A DNA stretch of 64,000 nucleotides, taken from Vreelandella rituensis (GTDB taxonomy: Bacteria > Pseudomonadota > Gammaproteobacteria > Pseudomonadales > Halomonadaceae). The notes beneath the pieces were generated by a model. It was not told the origin of the DNA. It saw nothing but the letters and a program-made list of their open reading frames with translations, and did not search any database. Numbering within the stretch: position 1 is the first letter of the stretch; each line of letters begins with the position of its first letter. Both the position numbers and the translations under genes were made by a program. Below are positions 19,126 to 27,454 of the stretch, piece after piece. The stretch spans positions 1-64,000 of the forward strand of contig NZ_QPIJ01000017.1 in NCBI RefSeq assembly GCF_003336665.1, read 5' to 3'.

Positions 19126-20055
19126 TCTCGCTAGGTAACAACCTCAACCAGCGCGATGTGATCGCCGTACGCAAGACAGTCTCCGGCCTGCTCAAGCTAA
19201 TTAATATTTCCGCACGGTGGTTCTTCCCAAGGGCTGGACAAAGAAGATGTTCGCCAGTGTTTAGAATATACGTTGCAGGTGCGGCGCCGGGTGAAGGAGC
19301 AACACAAGAAAATCGGCGGCATGAAGTTCTACGACGTTCACTTCAGTTATATCGCCAAGGAAACACTGAAGGAGCATTTTGTTTCGGTGAAAGAGCCAGG
19401 CGGCGGACTGATTCCAGAGGGACAGGGCAAGCTCGGCGTTGTGCATACCATCGGGCTGAGTGACAAGGGGATACCAGGAGACTACCGCATCGAATTACAG
19501 GTCATGGCGGGCAGCGGCAAAATGGCCATGTCCGGTCTATGGAATTCCATGGTCGCCAAGGAACAGGTCAAAATGGCGTTTGATTACTTCAAGGCTAACG
19601 TCAGCCGCATCAGCGGCTCCAGCAAGGACATGGAGCGCAATTTTCACCTGCATGCGGATCACGCGCTGGCCAGCCTGGTGGCGTTCTCCTCCGGGCTGGT
19701 GGGAAAGCCCACCCAGAGCCAGATGGCCGTGCTAGGCGATATGAGCCTGGGTGGCAGCCTCAAACCCGTGGAAAGTCTCGCCGAGTGCCTGCAGGTAACG
19801 TTTGATGCGGGCGGCAAGCGCGTCACTCTCCCGATGAGCAGTGCCATGGATATCCCGACGATCCCCGGGGAGCTGTTCACCAAATTCCAGACCAGCTTCT
19901 ACGCAGAGCCGGTGGATGCGGTGGTGAAGGCGCTGGGAGTAGAGTATAGGCCCATAGCGCATTTTCCCCTTTTTAAGGAGTTGCTTCACCATAACGAGCG
20001 CCGAGCTTGGGGCGACCTGAAGCCTGGAAGTTGGAATATGAGGGGAGAGTGCTAA
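19126..20055 (+). pseudogene. brxL: brxL remnant (BREX Lon-like protein), C-terminal part
   Basis: C-terminal ~300 codons of a BrxL-type protein, the AAA+/Lon-like component of BREX anti-phage systems. Frame one (19126-19200) reads NNLNQRDVIAVRKTVSGLLKL. The frame then shifts near 19200 and continues LIFPHGGSSQGLDKEDVRQ, followed by RRRVKEQHKKIGG, VHFSYI, the Lon-type LGDMSLGGSLKPVESL and LPMSSAMDIPTIPGEL, and FQTSFYAEPVDAVVKALGVE. The AAA+ half is absent and an unrelated tail ends at 20055. Intact BrxL is about 680-700 residues. No other brx gene is nearby, so this is a footprint of a lost BREX locus. Confidence 0.85.
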
Positions 20056-20135
20056 GTTCTCACCGCTTAGGTAGATCCGTCTGCATCAGGGCTACACTGT
20101 TCATATTCACACAAGCGTCGGGGGAGGAGGTATTT

Positions 20136-20759
20136 ATGGCACCGTCATCACAAGAGCTGATAGAAAATCCGCTAGAGCTGATTTTTGCCTACCGAGTCTT
20201 CGATCTTCGTGACCGCTTTCCTCAACCCCTGGAGACTTTTCGTGAGGCGTTGGAGTGCCTGCAAAGCGAGAGGGCCTACATGGCAGCGATGAGTGGTGAG
20301 ATTGTCGCCTATCTGCGTGGTGGCTACTCTCTCACCATTCCAGAGCACTTTTTCCTTCGCCGCGCAGGTAATGATGTCACTATCGTTCCACCCGAAGAAA
20401 ACGACGCCGTCTGTGTTGAAGTTGAAGCCTGGCTTCGAGAAACTCTCACGAAGCATATCGACACATTGGTGGTTCAGGACGCTTCAACGGTACGACCAAG
20501 CAGATTCGATTTGCTGCTGGATGAATGCGATCCTCAAGCATCAAAACCTGATACTGGTCACGAGGTTTTAGACTTGCTCAATGATAATAATGTATGGGCA
20601 GCCGCTATAGAAGTATTCGGCGGCAAGGAGGTGGCAAAGCGTTGGATGACCAGTCCGCTCGATATTTATGAAGGCCTTTCTCCAGTGGAGATGCTGCAAG
20701 AAGATCCGCAACGGGTATATGACTATCTGATCCGGATCGAGTATGGCGTATATACGTAA
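20136..20759 (+). CDS. Protein with C-terminal MbcA/ParS/Xre-type toxin-binding domain
   Basis: 207-residue soluble protein; GGGAGGAGG lies just ahead of ATG 20136. The last ~60 residues match the antitoxin toxin-binding domain formerly called DUF2384: AAIEVFGGKEVAKRWM, a proline, LSPVEMLQEDPQRV and the terminal LIRIEYGVYT. In MbcA/ParS/Xre antitoxins this domain contacts a RES-type ADP-ribosyl or NAD-cleaving toxin. Here the N-terminal ~140 residues are not an Xre helix-turn-helix; they include ENPLELIFAYRVFDLRDRF and a regular alpha/beta pattern I do not recognise. No RES toxin gene flanks it. It may be an orphan or an adapter reusing the domain. Confidence 0.7.
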   Translation: MAPSSQELIENPLELIFAYRVFDLRDRFPQPLETFREALECLQSERAYMAAMSGEIVAYLRGGYSLTIPEHFFLRRAGNDVTIVPPEENDAVCVEVEAWLRETLTKHIDTLVVQDASTVRPSRFDLLLDECDPQASKPDTGHEVLDLLNDNNVWAAAIEVFGGKEVAKRWMTSPLDIYEGLSPVEMLQEDPQRVYDYLIRIEYGVYT

Positions 20760-20945
20760 GGGGTTGCCTGCTTACGATCAAGGCCGTGTGAAAACACTCG
20801 GAGAGTCTCGGTTTCGGCCAAAAAGTGATCAAAAAAGCGTCCTCTCGCTCATTGTCGGGCTTCTGCCTTGTAAAACTTCTCCAGATTTCGCGCATGGAAT
20901 CCATCGCCTGGCTGGCTCGAGGGAGTTTTCACACAGCCTCGGCCG

Positions 20946-21182
20946 TTAGCCCCCGTTCGGTCGCAAAGTGGTTTGGGCAGGCAGAAGAGAGGCAGGGTCG
21001 CAACCGAGCACCACGGCGATCTCGTATAACTTCTCTACGGTGATATTGACCTCCCCCCGCTCGATTCTCCCTATATAGCTACGGTCGATGCCGGTAGCCA
21101 AGGCAAAGGCGTCTTGGGAGAAGCCTTTCTCCTTTCGTTTTTGCCTGATGTTTCTTCCCAGTGCCGTTGCTAACTCTTCCAT
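20946..21182 (-). CDS. XRE-family helix-turn-helix regulator
   Basis: 78-residue DNA-binding protein that is almost entirely a Cro/C1-type HTH: LGRNIRQKRKEKGFSQDAFALATGIDRSYIGRIERGE with the usual LYEIAVVLG helix. The start ATG 21182 has a GAGGCGGG sequence 2-9 bases upstream; longer forms of the same frame lack family character. It is divergent from the winged-helix/helicase pair, with 93 bases between the starts, so it is a likely regulator of that pair, as with control proteins of restriction or phage-type loci. Confidence 0.85.
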   Translation of the reverse strand: MEELATALGRNIRQKRKEKGFSQDAFALATGIDRSYIGRIERGEVNITVEKLYEIAVVLGCDPASLLPAQTTLRPNGG

Positions 21183-21275
21183 ACCCGCCTCATTTCCTTT
21201 GGGCGGGACTATCCTTCGTTGCGGCCTATCTAGCCACGGACTATAATCCGCATTTCTTTTTGTCCCCCTACGGTG

Positions 21276-21893
21276 ATGGCCATGTCGAGCACCTCTCCTT
21301 CCATTGATAAGCGAATTTTTGAATTCCTCCTGAACCCTGAAAATGCTCAGTTCACCGTTCGTAGCCTTCGGGATCAGTACATGGAGCAATACGGCATAGA
21401 AGCCCAGCACAGTACGGCTTTGCGACGCTTCATTTACGAACGAATCAGGGTTCTGATAACTGCGGGCTTAATCGAAAAGGACCGTGAACAGAGAAAACGT
21501 GATCAGCTTTTTCATGTCATGCCTTCCCTGAAGGAGGCTGAGCTATGCCTTGAGGGGGAATGCTTTGAAGCATGGCATCAGCGCCTCGCTCCTCACTTAG
21601 AGGAGAAGCAAAAAGCGTCAACAGTCAGTGAGAACACTGACCAGGAAAAGAAGGACGATGGTCATATTGAAAGTACCAGCTACTCCACTTTGGAGAAAAA
21701 ACTGAAGGAGACAAAAAGTGATTTTTTTTCGGCGCTGGGTGAAGCAGAAACTTTTCAACAACTTATGAGTGATTATCCCGAACTCAAACCTGGTATTACC
21801 CTTGATTACCGCGACGCTCACGAGCGTAGCTCACGCCTGCTTGGCAATGTGAGCGCTCTAGAAAAAGCCCTGCACCGCCTGGGAGCTCCATAA
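21276..21893 (+). CDS. Winged-helix-like partner protein, copy 1
   Basis: 205-residue protein paired with an SF2 helicase. The N-terminal ~85 residues look like a winged helix (FTVRSLRDQY..., RRFIYERIRVLITAGLIEKD, then a beta wing), the middle is a charged linker, and the C-terminal ~60 residues are helical with EAE...YPELK and a repeated H..S.RL pattern. The second copy at 40353-40958 has the same order and the same C-terminal pattern (SEAEYYKKVLDRYP, SDRLKG). Function unknown; a DNA-binding adapter for the helicase is the simplest idea. No clear ribosome site precedes ATG 21276 (GTG 21273 and ATG 21282 are also possible). It probably shares a control region with the divergent XRE gene. Confidence 0.65.
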   Translation: MAMSSTSPSIDKRIFEFLLNPENAQFTVRSLRDQYMEQYGIEAQHSTALRRFIYERIRVLITAGLIEKDREQRKRDQLFHVMPSLKEAELCLEGECFEAWHQRLAPHLEEKQKASTVSENTDQEKKDDGHIESTSYSTLEKKLKETKSDFFSALGEAETFQQLMSDYPELKPGITLDYRDAHERSSRLLGNVSALEKALHRLGAP

Positions 21894-21925
21894 TCCAACC
21901 ACTACGTAAATGGCAGTCAGACTGC

Positions 21926-23269
21926 TTGACGCAAGCCAAAGTACATTTTTCCAATCACAGTGACTTCTTCGTCCAAGCGACACCTGCTAGCGGTAAAACC
22001 CGGCTGGCTGCCGAAATAGCACAGTGGCTTCTTGAAGAAGGGCACATTGATTTCGTTATCTGCTTTGCGCCAACGAGAGAAGTAGTGGCCGGCATAGAGC
22101 GCACCTTTACTGCCGTATTGAATCAGCGGTTTGGCGATACGCTTGCCTCGGTGGGAGCTGCCTACACCTATCAATCCATGGAGTATCAATCCCCTGATTT
22201 TTGGACGTTATTCACGGCGTATCGCACATTGACCATTTTTGATGAGATGCATCACTGTGCAGGCCATGATCCGCTTCTCAGCAACACCTGGGGCCAGCAA
22301 ATAATTCAGCGTATTCAAAATGCGGCGACATACACGTTAGCGCTATCAGGAACCCCTTGGCGCTCCGACAAGCTGCCAATTGCATTAGCCCGCTATACCG
22401 ACCCCGAAGGCCAGCTGATCTGTGATTATCGCTATGACCTTCAAACCGCCATTCAGGATGGCGTGTGCCGTTCTCCGCGGATTACTCTGATCGACAACCC
22501 CCAGATCCAGCTGGTGGAAGAAAATGAAAATACGGCATCAGTACGTGCGTTCTCATCGTTTAAACAGCTGCTTGGCGAATCCCCAATCAGCTACGAAGAC
22601 CTCTTGCGGCACGATGACATCCTTAACGCGGTGCTCGATGTCGGTATCGATCGACTTAGCGAGGTAAGGAAGACTGTACCCAATGCCGGCGGGCTAGTTG
22701 TGGCTACTGACATCGAACATGCCCACCAAATTGCGGAGCTGCTGAAGGCAAAGAACGAAGGCTATATGGTGGTAACTAGCCAAACACCCAGAGCTCACCA
22801 GCTGATTGATCAGTACCGGCATAACAGTACCCGCTGGATCGTCGCGGTCAGCATGATTTCAGAAGGGACTGACATACAGCGTCTATGTGTTTGCACCTAC
22901 CTCAGCCGCATTCGCACAGAACTGCATTATCGGCAGGTGTTAGGTCGCATTCTACGAAAAATAGGCGCTGCAGATAACGAGGCGTGGCTCTATGTGATCG
23001 CCGAACCACTGCTTCGGAAATACTCTCAGAGAATCGCCGACGACCTGCCTGAGGATCAAGCAACGCTGCAGACCAAAAAACTCAATGAACGTCTGGAGAA
23101 AGCCCGTCTTGATCACGCTAACGGCTGTAGCGATAGCATTACCGCCACCAATGACAGCCATTCTCCAATCGAAGATGCTGACGAGAGTGAACAGCTGTCC
23201 ATCGAGCCTCCGTTGCTAACGCTTAGCTTTTCTCAATACTACCGGCAGTACCTCTTGTCGCTGATATAA
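21926..23269 (+). CDS. SF2 DEAD/DEAH-like helicase, copy 1
   Basis: Superfamily 2 nucleic-acid translocase. Motif I ATPASGKT, motif II FDEMHHC, motif III LALSGTPWRSD, motif V SMISEGTDIQ and motif VI RQVLGRILRKIG are all present. The tail of ~60 residues is polar. Conserved residues continue upstream of TTG 21926: codons 21899-21928 read PLRKWQSDCL, matching PLRQWQSDCL in the second copy, yet there is no ATG, GTG or TTG between the stop at 21827 and 21926. The real start may be ATA/ATC at 21890-21893 overlapping the upstream stop, or a -1 frameshift from the partner gene. Helicases of this type occur in restriction and phage-defence loci; role here unknown. Confidence 0.8.
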   Translation: MTQAKVHFSNHSDFFVQATPASGKTRLAAEIAQWLLEEGHIDFVICFAPTREVVAGIERTFTAVLNQRFGDTLASVGAAYTYQSMEYQSPDFWTLFTAYRTLTIFDEMHHCAGHDPLLSNTWGQQIIQRIQNAATYTLALSGTPWRSDKLPIALARYTDPEGQLICDYRYDLQTAIQDGVCRSPRITLIDNPQIQLVEENENTASVRAFSSFKQLLGESPISYEDLLRHDDILNAVLDVGIDRLSEVRKTVPNAGGLVVATDIEHAHQIAELLKAKNEGYMVVTSQTPRAHQLIDQYRHNSTRWIVAVSMISEGTDIQRLCVCTYLSRIRTELHYRQVLGRILRKIGAADNEAWLYVIAEPLLRKYSQRIADDLPEDQATLQTKKLNERLEKARLDHANGCSDSITATNDSHSPIEDADESEQLSIEPPLLTLSFSQYYRQYLLSLI

Positions 23270-23826
23270 CCACATCTATCCTCATATACCAGTTCCACCT
23301 AGTGCAATGAGCATGGACAAAGCTGCCTCAAACAAGCGGGAGTGACTCCCATCCCATGCGCGTGGAAATGCCCTTGAATGTATCGACGAATCGCCGCACC
23401 GGCAATTTATGGAGTGACTAAAAAGTTAAGTTTTGGGGCCTGTATTCATCTCAAGAATGAAAAAGTTAACTAAAATGCCGATTTTCTATAGATATTGAGC
23501 ACGAAATTTTTGTGTAAGCGATCATTAGGTCCTTTGGTGTAGGGTCTTCCAACCCACCCACCCATCAAAGTTAACGAAAAAGTTATGGGATAGATCGACG
23601 CATTGCGCCATGGAAATCCGTTATGTTGAAAGATCGAAATAAGAAAAGGAATTGTTGCTGAAGGAAGATGATAGAGGCCGGCCAAGGGAAAGGCCAGCCG
23701 ATGCCGCCTATTGCATGAATCAGACAGTGCCGAGAAAAGGTTGTTCAGGGGGTCATCAGGGCTAACGAATGATGCTTTCTATTATCATTACCGTTTTGGC
23801 CATTGCTGCTCTATTGCTTGTCTTCA
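23270..23826. other. Non-coding stretch behind the helicase
   Basis: No credible gene. AT-rich from 23400 to 23650, with the short word AAAAGTTA or AAAGTTAAC repeated at about 23419, 23460, 23568 and 23579. A dyad GGCCGGC...GGCCAGCC lies near 23680-23700. The short hydrophobic frame at 23769-23963 runs into the antisense of the next gene and is not supported. Confidence 0.5.
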
Positions 23827-24042
23827 CTACTCTTCTTCGTCCCAGCTATCTTCTATGGCACGTTTCAGGCGGCGTTCTTCCAGCAAAGCTTCCACCCGTC
23901 GGCGAGCGCGCAGGGTATCGGTCTTGCTCGATGAACGGCTACGACCGTAGTGTTCGTCATTGACAGCTTCTGAGGTATCAAGTTCTTCGGAAGCGTCGTA
24001 CGCTTCCTCGGTGAAATCACGATTCAAGGGGTTACGGCTCAT
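23827..24042 (-). CDS. PA3496-family small protein
   Basis: 71-residue charged protein starting MSRNPLNRDFTEEAYD and ending in a basic-then-acidic helix (RRRVEALLEERRLKRAIEDSWDEEE), the layout of the PA3496 family described as putative envelope integrity proteins. ATG 24042 is preceded by GGAGGG 6 bases away; the longer frame to 24117 has no ribosome site. No signal peptide or membrane segment is visible, so the envelope role is only a family label. Confidence 0.8.
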   Translation of the reverse strand: MSRNPLNRDFTEEAYDASEELDTSEAVNDEHYGRSRSSSKTDTLRARRRVEALLEERRLKRAIEDSWDEEE

Positions 24043-24225
24043 AAAAGGCCCTCCAACCCAAAACCGGCTTGGCCGGTGACACAGCACTGCTTCAGCCTTC
24101 TCGACATGAAGCACCAAACGCTGCTATCAGCGCCTTTTTGCTATATATCGGTTCCGGAAAGTAAATGCAAGCCTTTAAGAGACGATTTTATTTTTCGAGT
24201 TATTCCTTGGCGTAATCCCTGGCGG

Positions 24226-24663
24226 TCAGTTTTCGATATTATGCTTTGCCTTCAGATGAGCCAGCGCATGCTGGGCTTCCACGCGTTCGGTCACGTCTTT
24301 CTGTACACCGATATAATAAGTCAGGTTGTCGGTTTCGTCGTACATCGGGGTAATGGAAAGCTCATTCCAGAACAAGGTGCCGTCCTTGCGATAATTACGC
24401 AATACCTCCCGGCACGGTCTGCCGGCCTTGAGAGCCGCACGAATCGCCGTCAAGCCTTCCTGGTCACGGTCTTCGTTTTGCAGAAAACGACAGTCGCGGT
24501 AGAGAATTTCGTCAGCACTGTAGCCGGTCAAGCGCTCGAAGCCCTTGTTGACATAAATGAGGATGTTCTCATCGCCTTCCTGTTCGGCAACCACAATACC
24601 GTCTTCCGAGGCGTCAATAATGCGTTCGAGTAGCGCCGGGTTGATCAAGGGGGATCGTTTCAT
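24226..24663 (-). CDS. Short LOV blue-light photoreceptor
   Basis: 145-residue single LOV (PAS-type) flavin domain without an attached output domain. The photoactive segment reads GYSADEILYRDCRFLQ, with the adduct-forming cysteine at residue 58, followed by REVLRNYRKDGTLFWNELSI and YYIGVQKDVTERV. Short helices cap both ends and probably make the dimer interface, as known for the Pseudomonas putida short LOV proteins, whose sequence it resembles closely. Blue light should form a cysteine-FMN bond and alter dimer packing. Start ATG 24663 is preceded by AGGA. No output partner is adjacent; an MFS gene lies upstream on the same strand. Confidence 0.9.
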   Translation of the reverse strand: MKRSPLINPALLERIIDASEDGIVVAEQEGDENILIYVNKGFERLTGYSADEILYRDCRFLQNEDRDQEGLTAIRAALKAGRPCREVLRNYRKDGTLFWNELSITPMYDETDNLTYYIGVQKDVTERVEAQHALAHLKAKHNIEN

Positions 24664-24870
24664 CAAGGGGTTCCTGTTGCTGCTTCAATCCTTCCGGTGG
24701 TCTCGCGACCAGGCGGCATTTCTGGATATTTTCTGGAATATTTTTGCAAATATATTTGCGAATACAGTCGTGAATAGGATGACAAATGCTCCATCAAGCG
24801 GCTGTTATCCTGATGTCATCATGGCTAGCCGAGCCATGTATTGCAATTGGCATCGTTCAACAAAAAAACA

Positions 24871-26184
24871 TCACTCCACTTCCGGCAGGCGCATAGCGCT
24901 CAGCATGGCGGCCACGGCGACAAAACTCAGTACCAGCAAAAGCATGGGGGTGCCCAGCCATTGAGCCAATGCCCCGAGTATACCCCCCACGAGTAACATC
25001 AGCACACCGGTCAAGGTATTGGAAAGCGCCACATACAAGGCCCGGTTGTCCTGGCCCGCCATATCGACAATATACGTCTTGCGCCCCAGGCGTACGCCAT
25101 GATGGATGATCACCAGCAGCGCATAGACCAGGGCATAGGGCCAGATAGTCTCGCTCCAGGCGGCGGGCAGCCAGACGGCGACTGCGCCCAGCAGGCAGCA
25201 CAGGCTGGTGCCCAGGGCGGCGTCGCGCATCACTCCCCGGCTGGAACGGTCGGCTCGCTTGCCCCATACCGGGCTCGCCAGCATGCCGGCAAGCCCGGAG
25301 ACCACCACCATCAATCCCAGCCCACCCAGGTCGGTGCCACTTTGGCGCTGGCCGAGCAGGGCGATGTAGGGCAGGGCCAAGGCACTGGAAAGCAGCAGGG
25401 CTCGAGACAGATTGAAGTGCAGGAAGGTGCGATCCTCCCTGAGTAGCGATAACCCAAGCTTGATGCTGTCCCAGGCATTTTCGCCGCCTTCCACCGCGCC
25501 GGGCGTTTCGCGAATCCGGGCGGCGCACAGCGCATTGAGTACCCAGCCCAGCGCGGCCACCGCCAGCAGCACGGCGAGTGCCACTTCCCCGGGGCGGTCG
25601 TTGAGCAGCATCAGGATGCCACCCGCCACCAGGGTGGCCGCTCCTGCGACACTGCCGCTCCAGCCCATCAAGGTGCCGCGGCGTTTCTTGGCGATGGTCT
25701 TGCCCATCACATCTTTGGTGGCAATCGATGAAAGCCCGCGTGCCAGGGCCAGCAATGCGAGTACACCCAGCACCAGGGCACCGCCCAGGCTGCCGCGGCC
25801 AAACAGTGCCAGCAGGGCCAGTCCCAGCGCCGCCACAGCCTGCAAAAGGCCGCCGGTGACCCATACCCACTTGCGCCGGGGTTTCAAGCGAATGAAGCCG
25901 GCGACAAACAATTGCGGCAGCAGGGCGCCTGATTCGCGGATCGGTACCAGAAGCCCGACCATCCAGACCGGGGCACCGATCACCCCCATCAGCCAGGGCA
26001 ATACCAGGCGAGCGTTGGAGAGTTCATCGGCCAGTTTGTTGCCCAGCGAGGCGACCAGGTGCAGGAAGAAATTGCGTGGTTGTTCATTGCAGGCGCTGTC
26101 GGCAATGTCGTCACACATTCGGCTGTCTTCATCGCCGGTCAGCCATTCGTACACCCGCGACTGGGAAACGTCCCGCTCGGCCAT
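24871..26184 (-). CDS. MFS transporter
   Basis: 437-residue inner-membrane carrier with about 12 hydrophobic segments arranged as two bundles. The soluble N-terminus (MAERDVSQSRVYEWLTGDED) is unusually long and precedes the first membrane span (LVLPWLMGVIGAPVWMVG). The loop with MGKTIAKKRRGTLMGWSG resembles the MFS loop after TM4-5, and VWGKRADRSSRGVM marks the start of the second half. AAGGAGG lies 6 bases before ATG 26184, so the longer frame to 26256 is rejected. Substrate unknown. Divergent from the SelT/W-like gene. Confidence 0.85.
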   Translation of the reverse strand: MAERDVSQSRVYEWLTGDEDSRMCDDIADSACNEQPRNFFLHLVASLGNKLADELSNARLVLPWLMGVIGAPVWMVGLLVPIRESGALLPQLFVAGFIRLKPRRKWVWVTGGLLQAVAALGLALLALFGRGSLGGALVLGVLALLALARGLSSIATKDVMGKTIAKKRRGTLMGWSGSVAGAATLVAGGILMLLNDRPGEVALAVLLAVAALGWVLNALCAARIRETPGAVEGGENAWDSIKLGLSLLREDRTFLHFNLSRALLLSSALALPYIALLGQRQSGTDLGGLGLMVVVSGLAGMLASPVWGKRADRSSRGVMRDAALGTSLCCLLGAVAVWLPAAWSETIWPYALVYALLVIIHHGVRLGRKTYIVDMAGQDNRALYVALSNTLTGVLMLLVGGILGALAQWLGTPMLLLVLSFVAVAAMLSAMRLPEVE

Positions 26185-26274
26185 AGAGCCTCCTTGGCTG
26201 TTATCATTGCAGGTATTGTGGCGCGATAAATCGCCCTTAACCAGTACCCAAGCCATCGGATAGAAGGAAACCCA

Positions 26275-26544
26275 ATGTCACGTATCCGGATTCGTTACTG
26301 TACCCAGTGCCAATGGCTGTTGCGCAGTGGATGGTATGCCCAGGAGTTGTTGTCCACCTTCGGCGAGGCGATTACCGAGGTGGCGTTGATGCCGTCTCAC
26401 GGCGGTACCTTCGAGATCTGGTGTGACGATGTTCTGATCTGGGAACGCAAGCGCGACGGCGGCTTTCCCGACATCAAGAGGCTGAAACAGGCGATTCGCG
26501 ACCAGCTCGAACCCGGGCGTGATCTGGGGCACCTGGACAGATGA
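26275..26544 (+). CDS. SelT/SelW/SelH (Rdx)-family protein
   Basis: 89-residue thioredoxin-like protein of the Rdx family with a CxxC redox motif (CTQC) at residues 9-12 and the family strand GGTFEIWCDDVLIWERKRDGGFPD before the last helix. Here cysteine replaces the selenocysteine found in some animal members. It overlaps the following transporter gene by 4 bases (ATGA), so the two are co-translated. Confidence 0.92.
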   Translation: MSRIRIRYCTQCQWLLRSGWYAQELLSTFGEAITEVALMPSHGGTFEIWCDDVLIWERKRDGGFPDIKRLKQAIRDQLEPGRDLGHLDR

Positions 26545-27422
26545 CCCAGGATAGACAAGCCATGCTTTATGGTCTGGGTGCGGTGGCCCTGTGGTCCACG
26601 GTGGCCACGGCCTTCAAGGTGGCCCTGGCTTGGATGAGCCCGCTGGAATTGATGTGGCTGGCCTCCCTGGTGTCCTGGGTGTTGATGGGCGCCTTGGTCG
26701 TGCGTCAAGGGCTGATAAATGAAGCCTTGCGCCGGGGCTGGCGTACCGCCGCCTGGGCAGGGTTGATGAATCCGGTGGCGTATTACCTGGTGCTGTTTGC
26801 CGCTTATGACCGCCTGCCGGGTCAGGAAGCGATGGCGCTCAATTATACCTGGGCGCTGACCATGGCGTTTCTGGCGGTGCCCCTTCTGGGGCACCGTTTG
26901 ACTCGTATCGACGTGCTTGCCGGCCTGGTCGCCTATGCCGGGGTATGGGTGATCGCCACGCGTGGCGCGGTGTTCAATGTCGATTTTGCCGATGTCTGGG
27001 GGGTGGTGTTCGCGCTGGTCTCGACGCTTTTATGGGCGCTTTACTGGTTGCTCAATACCCGGGATGCCCGTTCGCCGCTGGTGGCCCAGTGGCAGAATTT
27101 CAGCGTGGGGATGCCGGTGCTGACGCTATTGTTGTGGATGGGACCGGGATTCGAGTGGCACGGCTGGTCGGCGGTGGGCGCGGGTGTCTACGTCGGGTTG
27201 TTCGAAATGGGGGTGGCTTTCGTGCTTTGGCAGCTGGCGGTGCACAAGATTTCACGCACCGCCAAGGTCTCCAATCTGATCTTTCTTTCGCCGCCGGTGT
27301 CGCTGTTTCTGCTTTACTGGGTGGTGGGTGAGCCGATCCTGCATTCCACCTTGCTGGGGCTGGGATTGATCCTCGCCGGGCTGGGCCTTCAACAGCGCCA
27401 GAAGGTGCCCGAGCCGGCATGA
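26541..27422 (+). CDS. EamA/DMT-family exporter
   Basis: 293-residue inner-membrane protein with ten hydrophobic segments in two EamA repeats. It begins RQAMLYGLGAVALWSTVATAFKVALAWMSP, typical of drug/metabolite exporters, and resembles YddG-type amino-acid exporters. The 4-base overlap with the SelT/W-like gene makes a two-gene unit. Substrate cannot be read from sequence. Confidence 0.88.
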   Translation: MTQDRQAMLYGLGAVALWSTVATAFKVALAWMSPLELMWLASLVSWVLMGALVVRQGLINEALRRGWRTAAWAGLMNPVAYYLVLFAAYDRLPGQEAMALNYTWALTMAFLAVPLLGHRLTRIDVLAGLVAYAGVWVIATRGAVFNVDFADVWGVVFALVSTLLWALYWLLNTRDARSPLVAQWQNFSVGMPVLTLLLWMGPGFEWHGWSAVGAGVYVGLFEMGVAFVLWQLAVHKISRTAKVSNLIFLSPPVSLFLLYWVVGEPILHSTLLGLGLILAGLGLQQRQKVPEPA

Positions 27423-27454
27423 CTCGGCCTTCTTGCCTTATTCCTGATTCAGCG

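Noticed and set aside
21861..21870. Classical -1 slippery heptamer in the partner gene before the helicase
   Set aside because: GAAAAAG is present but in the wrong codon phase for an X-XXY-YYZ site, so frameshifting is only one of several explanations.
23769..23963. Short plus-strand frame with a hydrophobic start (MMLSIIITVLAIAALLLV)
   Set aside because: It runs into the antisense of the PA3496-family gene, its second half has no protein character, and no ribosome site is present.
24857..25870. 337-codon frame opposite-phase within the MFS gene
   Set aside because: Gly/Arg/Ala-rich out-of-frame reading of the transporter; no domain.
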